31,333 nucleotides of DNA from Chara braunii (taxonomy: Eukaryota; Streptophyta; Charophyceae; Charales; Characeae), in assembly GCA_003427395.1 (NCBI GenBank), contig BFEA01000091.1, positions 3,346,532 through 3,377,864 of the forward strand, given 5' to 3'. The position numbers and the translations under genes were made by a program. The notes under the pieces were generated by a model. It was not told the DNA's origin, did not search any database, and saw only the letters and a program-made list of their open reading frames with translations. Numbering within the stretch: the first letter of the stretch is position 1; each line of letters begins with the position of its first letter. Shown here piece after piece: positions 1 to 9,129 of the stretch.

Positions 1-69
1 TTTTTTGCTCAAACCACGTGGCAACTGATAGGTGGGGTGGGTGGGGGAGAGGAGCAGGGAGGAAAGCCT

Positions 70-81
70 GCTCTGATACCA
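70..81 (-). promoter_or_regulatory. Primer-binding site of LTR retrotransposon E1 (tRNA-iMet type)
   Basis: On the minus strand these 12 bases read TGGTATCAGAGC, the exact complement of the 3' end of plant initiator-Met tRNA, used to prime minus-strand DNA synthesis in many plant LTR retrotransposons. Immediately to the right, after one base, the plus strand reads TGTGACGAACCCG, a proper LTR terminus (TG...). The element therefore points leftwards and its body lies off the left edge; bases 1-69 are the beginning of its untranslated leader. Confidence 0.8.
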
Positions 82-82
82 G

Positions 83-430
83 TGTGACGAACCCGCCGGG
101 ATGGCGGTCCGTCAGGATCAAGACGAAGGGATGAGGATGGGGGAGATGAAGATGGAGCTGGAAGGGACAGCGCAGCTCCAACGCAGACTCAACACACACG
201 TACTCCAATCTGTGCAAATGAAGAATGAGTCACAAAACAGACTGCAACTGGGGTATACCCCCAGCGGACTGACTGGACTGGACTGGCCTGGTACCGACAG
301 TGGTACCGGGCAGGACTAGACTGGCCTGAATAACCACACGGCCTGTGGGATCAGGCCACGGCCTGGTCCCACAGGCCGAACAGGGAAAATAGCCAGATAG
401 GCCCTGGCTGTAGGCCAGGGCAGAAGAAGG
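83..430 (-). mobile_element. 5' LTR (U5 side) of retrotransposon E1, right end not defined
   Basis: The LTR begins at TGTGACGAACC next to the primer-binding site. It is rich in inverted GGCCTG/CAGGCC words (for example 340-380 and 400-422) that can form hairpins. I cannot see the other LTR boundary: later insertions occupy 430 to about 3600, and similar GC-rich GGCCTGTAGGCCC sequence returns at 3880-4050. The LTR may therefore be split, but this is inference. The end coordinate is where the recognisable style stops. Confidence 0.45.
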
Positions 431-559
431 CCCGCTGCATGCATCTAGGTGTCACCGTAAATTCTGTTAGATTGAATTAGGAAAGTGTTAATATGAGCCC
501 AGAGCCTCATATATTCACAGTGCCGAACTTTTTTTATCATATAACTTTGAACTTCTAAC

Positions 560-718
560 TTAAACCACCAGTACTTGGCCCAGCTATTGGCCATGAAAAA
601 ATAAAAGAGTAGAAATGTTTCTAGTCGGATGAATTTTGGTGCTCCTTTAGTAGCCCGTACGTTTCCTAAAATCATGGTGCATTAACGGGTATGACTCGAG
701 GAAGTACTGGTGGTTTAA
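560..718 (+). mobile_element. MITE-like element, copy 1, TTAA-flanked
   Basis: CTTAAACCACCAGTACTT at 559-576 is repeated as a perfect 18-base inverted copy at 702-719, bounding 159 bp with TTAA at both outer ends. The interior is non-coding. Two other copies lie at 4085-4245 (inverted) and 4535-4644 (direct, truncated), sharing internal words such as GTCGGATGAATTT and CCGTACGTTTCCTAAAATCATGG with few changes. TTAA target duplication is typical of the piggyBac and Kolobok superfamilies. TTAA is self-complementary, so it could also be part of the terminal repeat. The superfamily is therefore open. Confidence 0.8.
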
Positions 719-789
719 GCCCAACCAATTCAATTACCTGTCGAATCTGGACAGGACAGCCTTTCAGGCCTTTTTTAATTGTCATTATA

Positions 790-870
790 GTATTATGGGG
801 AACCCCGCAGCGGCCACATCCGTGTTCAAGCCTCCAACGAGGGAACATGTGGGAGTTGCACCCACCAGCA
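790..870 (+). repeat. Diverged copy of the 2470-2545 repeat block
   Basis: The stretch reading ATGGGGAACCCCGCAGCGGCC...CCGTGTTCA...GAACATGTGGGAGTTGCACCC aligns with 2473-2540 (ACGGGGAACCCCGTAGTAGCC...CCGTGTTCA...GAACATGCGGGGGCTGCTCCC). The shared core contains a GGGG-AA-CCCC hairpin. No coding capacity is evident. It belongs to the same unnamed repeat family as the foldback element at 2085-2466. Confidence 0.6.
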
Positions 871-1002
871 GGTGTTATACCTGCTACAGTAGGTGGGCGA
901 TACCGGCCAGAGGTCATTGGCGAATTTTGCCTGCCCATAGACTCTGCTAAAGAATTGCACAGCGGCCCTAACAGAACTTGCAGTCACTATTGCGGTATAC
1001 AC

Positions 1003-1044
1003 GGAGGCCGCAATCGGCCTCCGGCGGCAGTCAGATCCGCCGCC
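1003..1044. repeat. Two adjacent hairpins
   Basis: GGAGGCCG-CAAT-CGGCCTCC (1003-1022) is a perfect 8-bp stem with a 4-base loop. It is followed directly by GGCGGC...GCCGCC (1023-1044), a second stem with a 10-base loop. No T-run follows and no gene ends here, so a terminator reading is not supported. They are probably structure inside a repeat. Confidence 0.55.
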
Positions 1045-1289
1045 AAGACTCGCCGCGCAGGGCCCTCGTCCGATAGCTGGGAAAGGTACAAGGGGCTTAA
1101 GTCACTGTAGTCCTCTTACATCACAGCTTTCAGTTTCTCACTGCCGAGCAAGAACAGCCGATGAAGGTTACACTAGGCATCCCGGTATCATTCTTCCCCT
1201 CTTCTTTGGGTGTAAAAACATGCTTGCTGGTGATAAGCAACCGGACTGTTGTCCCCCAGACTAGAAGGGGCGTGTGCACCGTGTGTGTT

Positions 1290-1500
1290 AAAAAAAAAAA
1301 AAAAAAAAAGGGGCATCCAGGTAGCATTGCATTCAATATGTGATCCTCATTCAACCTTGTAGCGACTGACCTCCCTCCTGAAGGTTGTGGAAATGGTGGT
1401 ACGCCAGATACGGTCAATATGAAGTTATGAACATGAAAAAAAAAAAGAAAAAAAAAGAAGAAGAAGAAGAAGAAGAAGAAGAAGAAGAAGAAGATGAAGA
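1290..1500. repeat. Poly(A) tract and (GAA)n microsatellite
   Basis: A run of about 20 A (1290-1309) lies upstream of an A-rich and (GAA)n tract (about 1435-1493). Open frames across here encode only poly-Lys, poly-Phe or poly-Glu and are artefacts of the simple repeats. The bases between 1310 and 1430 show nothing that I recognise. Confidence 0.8.
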
Positions 1501-2084
1501 AGTCATGAACATGACACAACACAATTCACGAAATTTGAGGCTTAACTAACACAGGGAGAGAGACAAGCTAAGGGTGTGAAGCGGGTAGTACAAGGGGAGC
1601 GAGCATAAGGCGAAGTAGAGGAAGAACTGATCACGTCGGTTTGACATGCATGAGGGCAAAGGAGGTTCATAGGAAAGGGAGGGTGTGTGGGGATGAGAAG
1701 GAATGAAAGGGCATCTCAAGGATGCAATGATCATCTTTAATGAATGCGTTGGCCTCGTCCTTGGTGAGAAAACGCCATTGAAGTTGCATCGGTGCTACCT
1801 GCAATTTAGGACTTGGGAAGAGTTGATGTCAGTGGGTTGTGTGTGGTGTGTGGGAGAGTGTTGGCCTTACCCACTGCTGTTATTCGATTGGAGGTGTGGG
1901 GGACGATGAAAAAGGGAGGTGCAGATACTGGAAAAATGCTCAGTCTTTGCATTAGCCGGACCCCCACCGGCGGCCTCACCCCATCCTTGACCACCATGGT
2001 TGGGGCTGGGGGCAACATGCATCCCTCTCTAATGGTTGGAGGGAGACAACAAAGCTATGTTTGCAGGGGTCCCCTGTCTAAGCC

Positions 2085-2466
2085 TTAGGAGTAGTGGTAG
2101 GTAGGTAGGTAGTGCAGGTGAATTGAAAAGAATTTGAAAGATGATGAAATATTTGAGAGAAGAATATAGCGCAGTTTATAAAAAAAAGAAAAAGAAAAAA
2201 GAATGACCTACCATCCTACAAAACCACGGCCCAGGGAACGTAGCGGGGAACTGTGTAGTCTCCTGTACGTCGTACGAGGGGTCCTCGGACTGGTCGTCCT
2301 GGCGGGTGGTCGGACAACCGTACAACCGGGTGGGGACGGAACGGACGGCAATACCGGGATGCCCTGTCTTCAGGATTACCTCCCATGTTTTTTTTTCTTT
2401 TTCTTTATAAAGCTATATTCTTCTCTCAGTTTCACCTCACACTACCTACCTACCATTACTCCTAAT
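2085..2466. mobile_element. Foldback element with long imperfect inverted arms
   Basis: The left arm (2085-2200) and right arm (2388-2466) are inverted copies. TTAGGAGTAGTGGTAGGTAGG pairs with CCTACCATTACTCCTAA, TGAGAGAAGAATATAGC with GCTATATTCTTCTCTCA, and an A-rich end with TTTCTTTTTCTTTATAAA. The right arm lacks about 32 bases present in the left. The roughly 187-base loop is GC-rich and non-coding. Weaker inverted similarity continues outwards (GGGGTCCCCTG at about 2065 against GGGGAACCCCG at 2474). A foldback or MITE-like element is the likely identity; I see no target duplication. Confidence 0.7.
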
Positions 2467-2472
2467 TGTAGG

Positions 2473-2545
2473 CATACGGGGAACCCCGTAGTAGCCAGAA
2501 CCGTGTTCACGAGAGAACATGCGGGGGCTGCTCCCGACCTGTATA
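2473..2545 (+). repeat. Repeat block related to 790-870
   Basis: It flanks the right arm of the foldback element and carries the near-palindrome TACGGGGAACCCCGTA followed by words shared with 790-870 (CCGTGTTCA, GAACATG, CTCCC). A run of about 21 A (2573-2593) follows, then AT-rich sequence with no gene visible to about 2930. Confidence 0.5.
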
Positions 2546-2934
2546 GACAACATTTACGATTTTTCAAAATTCAAAAAAAAAAAAAAAAAAAAACAGGCTT
2601 TTGTCTTCTCTGAATTTCTTTGCTTCTTTTTTATTTTTTCCATTCTTTCTCTCTCATTTGTGAAAACGTGTGCGTGCGTGGTTGGCGGGCACAACCTAGG
2701 TGGAGGCAACTCCCATACACAATATGATGACAGAAAAGGAACAGTTGAATCCGTTCACAGCACTCCTACTGTAGGGTAAGCGTTACATGCCCAGTTGGGC
2801 GATGTACATAAATAATCGAGGGTCCGCAATGTGATAAAAAGGACTCAATGGACAATGCAGTGCAAGTGAAATCTCAACAAGCCGTGTACATTCTGATACA
2901 TACAAAAATGGTGCTTTATAGCGCAGGGGAAGAC

Positions 2935-3255
2935 TTAGATACAAGTCCTAACCTGACCGGGACTGACCTCTATCACGTAGTGCAAGACAGCGCAGCAAAA
3001 TGCTAGAATACCAATGACTAAATCAATGCCGCAGTACAGACCAACATACATCATTCTCATCACAAGGTGTGAATGGGGCCTGGCGCTACACACAGGAAGA
3101 ATGCGCCAGGTCCAAATCATGCACAGACGAAGAGGAGGGGAACAGACGAAGAAGACGGGGAGAGATGGGAATGTCGTCAACACCAAGTCTTTGTTACAAG
3201 TCCCAAATAATCCCTCGTCAAAATGTCTGAAGCCCAATGTCGAGTCTGGATCCAA
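2935..3255 (-). CDS. Uncharacterised short ORF with one hydrophobic segment (doubtful)
   Basis: The 106-codon frame has a hydrophobic stretch near its C-terminus (about residues 70-95, containing VGLYCGIDLVIGILAFCCAV) that could span a membrane. I recognise no domain. A possible splice donor (CAG/GTTAGG) lies near its end, so it could be an exon of a broken or real host gene, but there is no acceptable acceptor after the upstream pyrimidine tract. It sits among transposon debris, so chance is the simplest explanation. This is a low-confidence entry. Confidence 0.15.
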   Translation of the reverse strand: MDPDSTLGFRHFDEGLFGTCNKDLVLTTFPSLPVFFVCSPPLRLCMIWTWRILPVCSARPHSHLVMRMMYVGLYCGIDLVIGILAFCCAVLHYVIEVSPGQVRTCI

Positions 3256-3344
3256 ATGTCACCAAGCCCGCTCTCTCATAGTCTGTTGATGCAGGGAAGT
3301 CAGGTAGCGAGAGGGTGAGAGGGAGATGGTGGACTGGAAGAAGA

Positions 3345-3562
3345 GGAACTCTCTCTCTCTCTCTCATATGTCAGGTACTAACCTGTGAAGATGGCAATGT
3401 GTTGCAGGTACCTCCAAGGCGAAGCTGGAGCTATGGCGCTGCAGGTACGTATCCCTGGCCTCCGCCCAATCTCTCTCTCTCTAGTACTACTGTAGCTCCT
3501 AAGAGCGCCCGGTGCTGAAGACTATTGTTAATGCTACTAGCGCCCAGCGCTGAAGACTACTG
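3345..3562. repeat. CT microsatellites and a 35-bp direct repeat
   Basis: (CT)n runs lie near 3351-3366 and 3470-3482. AGCGCCC(A/G)G(C/T)GCTGAAGACTA occurs at 3504 and again at 3539 (period 35), with a weaker third trace (CTGAAGACTA) near 3612. No gene is evident between 3257 and 4080. Confidence 0.5.
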
Positions 3563-3694
3563 ATAGCGCTACCACTACATCTGCAGCGCTCCTCCACAGT
3601 GCTGCTGCCGAATCCTGAAGACTACCTCCTGCCTCCTGAACTGCACATGAAGTGTCTGGGAAGTACCTAGGAACTACCTGCAGCCTGCAGGGCG

Positions 3695-3712
3695 GGCCAG
3701 TCCTATATAGTG
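3695..3712 (-). promoter_or_regulatory. Possible TATA box in a GC-rich block (LTR promoter candidate)
   Basis: On the minus strand CTATATAGGACTGGCCC stands in GC-rich sequence, the arrangement of an RNA polymerase II core promoter. If 3640-4080 is the displaced outer half of the E1 LTR, this would be its promoter. The link is not proven. Confidence 0.25.
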
Positions 3713-3924
3713 CTGGCCCGTCCAGGAGGCTGCTCTTGCCATGCCAAAACGTGCCAGACCCTGGCGTTGAAGCTCTACCAAGGGTCGTCCCAGAATGGCC
3801 TATGCTAAAACCCTGGTTTGGTGCCTGAGTTTCAGGGCAGGTCGATCTTATGAGGGCCTGAAAATGGCCCTCAGTTTCAGGTTGAAAAGGCTCAGGGCCG
3901 GAAAGGCCCTGATTTAGGTTGAAA

Positions 3925-4025
3925 CGACACAGGGCCTGTAGGCCCTTGTGTTCAGGCGTTCAGGATGATACGGCACGGGGCCTGTAGGCCCTTGTTTTCA
4001 GGCTTTCAGGATGAAAACGGCACGG
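3925..4025. repeat. 46-bp tandem repeat with GGCCTGTAGGCCC core
   Basis: GGGCCTGTAGGCCCTTGT occurs at 3932 and 3978 (period 46), each followed by TTCAGGC(G/T)TTCAGGATGA. A degenerate third unit begins near 4021. Each core is an inverted repeat. The sequence style matches 340-425, suggesting the same original element. Confidence 0.6.
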
Positions 4026-4084
4026 GCCTGAAAATGGCCTGTGCAGCCTGTTGCAGGTGCAGCATGTAACAGAAAGGCTTGTAT

Positions 4085-4245
4085 TTAAACCACCTGTACT
4101 TCCTAAGGTTGTGCCCGTTAACAAGCCATGATTTTAGAAAACGTATGGACCACTACAGGAGCGCCCAAATTCATCCGACTAGAAATGTTTCTACTTTTTT
4201 TTTTTTTTCCACGGCCGATGGTTGGGCCATGTACTGCTGGTTTAA
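4085..4245 (-). mobile_element. MITE-like element, copy 2, TTAA-flanked, inverted
   Basis: This is an inverted copy of 560-718, 161 bp from TTAA (4085) to TTAA (4242-4245). The ends are TTAAACCACCTGTACTT and ATGTACTGCTGGTTTAA. The interior A-rich spot has grown to a longer homopolymer (T-run near 4195-4208). Both copies keep TTAA at each end, which supports these as true element boundaries. Confidence 0.8.
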
Positions 4246-4311
4246 TGTACCGGAAGCCGTTATGTATCGGTGTTAAGAGTTGACTATTTCCTGGTATTAC
4301 TTGGGCTTCTA

Positions 4312-4416
4312 CCGTCTTCCCCCGAACACCACGCACCCTCATTTTGGTTGTACCGGACCTTAAATATGCCTTACATACATTCATTATTAGGGTGCCTTAT
4401 GTTTTGGGGAAGACGG
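4312..4416. mobile_element. Tc1/mariner-like MITE (105 bp) with TA target duplication
   Basis: The left end CCGTCTTCCCCCGAACA and right end, read inverted as CCGTCTTCCCCAAAACA, are near-identical terminal inverted repeats of about 26 bp. TA flanks each end (4310-4311 and 4417-4418). It has no coding capacity. The same termini bound the 388-bp element inside the E2 reverse transcriptase (7645-8032), so they form one family. TA duplication is the hallmark of the Tc1/mariner superfamily. Confidence 0.75.
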
Positions 4417-4534
4417 TAGGAGCAATACAAGCCACCAGAATCGGGATACTCCATCATTTCACAAGCTTAAACCACAAGTATATCTATGCAAATATCACTA
4501 TGGGAGAACCACCCTGTTTGGGGGGCGACCACCA

Positions 4535-4644
4535 TTAAAACACCAGTACTTGGCCCAGCTATCGGTTACGGAAAAAAAATATAGAGTAGCAACGTTTTTA
4601 GCCGGATGAATTTGGGCGCTCGTGTAGTGGCCCGTATGTTTCCT
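4535..4644 (+). mobile_element. MITE-like element, copy 3, 3'-truncated
   Basis: It starts with TTAAAACACCAGTACTTGGC and follows copy 1 through CCCGTATGTTTCCT, then similarity stops abruptly at about 4644. The next bases belong to the downstream end of E2. The missing third, including the right terminal repeat, suggests a deletion that also removed the E2 3' LTR. Confidence 0.7.
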
Positions 4645-4663
4645 TCATAGGAAGCAATTCTGT

Positions 4664-6088
<1,425 letters not shown>

Positions 6089-6139
6089 ATCCTACTTTAG
6101 TTTCCTTTAGAAATCATATGACCTCACGAGGCAAGTCAA

Positions 6140-6520
6140 AAACTCTGGATAACGAGACAAACCATCACCAATACGATTATAACAACGTCTTTTGTGTTTC
6201 ACTTCAAAATTATATACATTAATGTTATGCAGTCAACGGGTCGGAGAGAGATCAGTTTGCGATTTGATCTACTACAATGTCTAATGATCTGAGTAGACCT
6301 TGAAGTTATGATCCAAGAATTAGTGTTCTCAATGCATCCGCGCCTCTTGCAAAGCATAAAACTCACCCATATATATGGAGGACGCTACCTTGTACCTGGG
6401 CATGCGTTTGCTACAATATTCGAGTGGACGCATGTCATCGTCATCATCTTGCTGCAGCATTGCGCCAATCCCATACTGACTCGCATCCGTAGTGACCACG
6501 AACATGAGGTTGGGATGCAC
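6140..6520 (-). pseudogene. RNase H domain of E2 (broken)
   Basis: FVVTTDASQYGIGAMLQQDD, then PLEYCSKRMPRYKVASS and the glutamate helix MGEFYALQEA, are the start of the Ty3-type RNase H that degrades template RNA. Downstream, NFKVYSDH and DLSPT and the terminal IGDGLSR, which matches the usual domain end (ADALSR-like), can be read to about 6140 with several stops. It lies between RT and integrase as expected. The Asp-rich DDDDD run is part of the family's variable loop. Confidence 0.75.
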
Positions 6521-6607
6521 AATACGGGCATATGATGACTTACCAAAGTTTCTTTCAAAACTTGAAACGCAGTCTCACACTTCTCATATCACGCATAAGT
6601 GACATTC

Positions 6608-7610
6608 TTACTTGTTAGTCTCCATAATGGATGAGCAATGACAAAACATTTGGGCACAAACTTCCGGTAATATATAGCCAAACGGAAAGGAACATAGTTC
6701 GCGTACGTTTGTCTGTTGAGGCCACTTTCGTATCACCTCAACCGTGGTTGCCAACTGGTGCCAAAGATGGATGACATTGTCCCTTCCAAACTCAAATTTC
6801 TCTAAGTTGAGGTGCAGTTTTGCCTCCTTGAGAATCTGCAAAATTTCTCAAGACGTTTTACGTTCTCTTCTATGGACTTGCTCAAAACCGGGATATCGTC
6901 AAGGAAAATTACAACAAACTTGTTAAGTTGATGGTTGAGGACCTTGTCCATAAGACACTGAAATGTGGCTGATGCATTTGTGAGGCTGAAGGGCATAACA
7001 ATAAACTCGTACATCCATTGTGTGTCTTGAACGCAGTTTTATGCTGGTCGACCAGATCAACTTCAATTTGGTGGCAGTTAGACTTAAGGACGATCTTGGA
7101 TAAAACCTTGCACTCATCTGCAACATCCAACAAATCAATATTGCGCGACAAGGGATGCGTGTTTTTTTCTAGTGATACGGCTTAGGCCACGATAGTCGAT
7201 TCACATCTGAAGTTTGCCTTCTTTATTGGGCACACATGTTCAGCTAATGGCGGAGGACCTAGTCCATGAGGCACTGGAATGTGGGTGGTGCATTTTTTAG
7301 ACCGAAGGGCATAACGATAAACTCGTACAACCCATTGTGTGTCTTGAATGCAATTTTGTGTTTGTCGGCCGGATCAGCTTGAATCTGGTGACAGCCAGAC
7401 TTGAGGTTGATCTTGGAGAAGACCTTGCACCCGCTTGCAGCATCCAACAAATCATCTATGCGTGGCAAGGGATAAGCGTTTTTTTCTAGTAATATGGTTT
7501 AGGCCGTGATAGTCGATACACATCTAGTTCAGGCCGTGATAGTCGGTACACATCTAGTTCACGCTGTGATAGTCAATGCACATCTAAAGTTTGCCTTCTT
7601 TCTTGGGCAC
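6608..7610 (-). pseudogene. Reverse transcriptase, central part, of E2 with internal duplication
   Basis: Two diverged copies of the same RT segment lie head to tail. One (about 7259-7610) reads LPRIDDLL...CKVFSKINLKSGCHQI...YEFIVMPFGLKNAPPTFQ. The second (about 6940-7240) repeats it with more damage, then continues into FVVIFLDD (active-site aspartates, about 6895-6903) and the thumb (AKLHLNLEKFEFG, 6608-6841). The catalytic Asp of motif A is Asn in the first copy and Val in the second, so both are dead although the LDD pair is kept. Frameshifts occur near 6840 and 7015. Confidence 0.8.
7501..7586 (-). repeat. 30-bp tandem triplication within RT
   Basis: Units at 7501-7530, 7531-7560 and 7561-7586 have a period of exactly 30 bp and few differences. 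On the coding strand each encodes a variant of the RT motif MC(I/T)DYHGLN. The unit is a whole number of codons but each junction carries TAG, so the copies arose after, or together with, loss of function. Confidence 0.8.
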
Positions 7611-7748
7611 AAACAGGAGATGTGCACCAAACTCATACTCACTACAGTCTTCCCCTGAACAAAACACACGTTTGTTAATTATGAATAAAACGCAATTAGC
7701 ATGACCTCTGCGTAAGAATGACATGCATAAATCTAGAAATAGTATGAA

Positions 7749-7803
<55 letters not shown>

Positions 7804-8105
7804 NAAAAAAAAAAAAAACCGTCAAGAAGTCGGACAGGAGCGGGAGCAGCAGACGGGTTAAGGTAGGAGCGGTAGGGTGGTTCACAGAGAGAGAGAGAGA
7901 CGTCATCGGTGTGTTCTATTTGAATAAAACATATGTGCATACTGTTTGAATCTGTGAAGGCGACTTTGATAAATTGACTTTTCCAGGGAAAGGTTAATAG
8001 TGCATACATGCGTTTTACTCGAGGGAAGATTGTAGACTTGATCCATCCACGATCAATCATATCATCAATCTGTCGTCTCGGCTCCTCCAACTCGCCTTGC
8101 GTCAT
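7584..8105 (-). pseudogene. Reverse transcriptase N-terminus of E2, interrupted by a MITE
   Basis: MTQGELEEPRRQIDDMIDRG at the start is the family's finger region, which positions the template. After WIKS the frame enters foreign sequence and regains RT (GAHLLFVPKKEGKL) at about 7625. Removing 7645-8032 together with one TA brings both flanks into one frame, which confirms the insert's boundaries. The poly-Phe part of the open frame is only the insert's poly(A) tract. Confidence 0.8.
7645..8032. mobile_element. Tc1/mariner-like MITE (388 bp) inserted in E2 RT
   Basis: The ends are CAGTCTTCCCCTGAACAAAA on the left and, read inverted, CAATCTTCCCTCGAGTAAAA on the right. TA duplications lie at 7643-7644 and 8033-8034. 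The termini match those of the 105-bp element at 4312-4416. The interior holds a poly(A) tract (7752-7818, with one undetermined base at 7804) and a short (GA)n. It has no transposase, so it would have been mobilised in trans. Confidence 0.75.
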
Positions 8106-8307
8106 ATGGTAGATGCAACCCTTTGGAGAAACACCCTTCTACTCTCTCGATCTTGACTTTGACTGAACGCTTGGGAACTCCACGAGGTTCATCTAAAATA
8201 TCGGAAAATCGGTCTAGCAGATGACGAATGTTTGTTGAAACTTCTGGTGGAGGATCATCCTCATTAGGAGAGAGAAAATCAGTTTGAGAGTTTACAGCAA
8301 TAACAAC

Positions 8308-8882
8308 CTAATTTGAAGTAGTTGGATTAAAAGTAGACTTATCTTCTAGAGTAAAGGTAGATGGAACAAAAGTAGATAGAGTAGAAGTAGAGTTATTTTT
8401 CGAGATAGAAAATGCAGTAAAAAAATACGGTACACGTATAGGCTTAACAAAGGCTACATGCAAATGCTCACAATCCTTGCACCTGCGCACTGATTTGCAA
8501 AATTTGTTCGCACTCAAAAGAGTCACTAGGGATTTGCGTGTCTCATCCAATAAGGCGGTACACTCGTTCCCCTTGGCGTCCGTAATACGAACTGAGTATC
8601 TGCCCGCGTGCTGCTTAGAGAATGAGCCTTTAACCAACCCAAACCAATGACCGCGTCGAAGGGACACATGTCGAGGACATAAAAATTCAACTCATGAGTG
8701 ACAGTGCGAACTTTGGCAAAGGTGATGCGCACACCTTTAACAACATGTGTTGAGGTGACAACCTCTTGGTTGCTTACTAGAATCTTACAAGGGTTCTGCA
8801 ATTCTAATTTTTTCATTTCCAAACCCGTCTTACGAATCCCGTTAGGAGGAAAAAAGTTAGTTGTGGAGTCATTATCAATCAA
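8308..8882 (-). pseudogene. Retropepsin-like protease region of E2 (broken)
   Basis: LIDNDSTTNFF at 8882-8850 corresponds to the (L/V)(V/I)D-(S/T)-G-(S/T) active-site loop of retroviral-type aspartic proteases, and FDAVIGLGWL (near 8650) to the second conserved motif (ILG-x-x-WL). The catalytic Asp is kept but the following Ser-Gly is Asn-Asp, so it is probably inactive. A frameshift at about 8620 separates it from the linker (GRYSVRITDAKGNECTALL...) that leads towards RT. The region 8110-8300 is a degraded PR-RT linker with nothing recognisable. Confidence 0.65.
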
Positions 8883-9129
8883 AACATGGATATATCAATG
8901 GTTGATGAACAACTTAAAGAAAATCAGTTTCACACCCCCTTGAACATGACACTGCTGCTTGAGTTGCAGCCAATGTTCCAGGTGAGAATGAAAGTTGTTT
9001 TCCTTAGTTTCCTTTCAAGGCTCGGTGTGAAGTACTTGGATTGCAACAGCCTTCGGTTCATCATTGGTTCGGGCTTCAAGAGCAGGTTGTTGGTCATATT
9101 CAGGTTTTGTGGACGGGTTTGCCGTTGAC

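Noticed and set aside
691-1110. 139-codon plus-strand frame as a gene
   Set aside because: It starts in the end of a MITE and runs through a repeat block shared with 2473-2545 and through hairpins, with no protein-like motif.
2920-2945. Additional MITE end (GGGGAAGACTTAG)
   Set aside because: Only one end-like motif, no matching inverted partner and no TA-to-TA arrangement that I could define.
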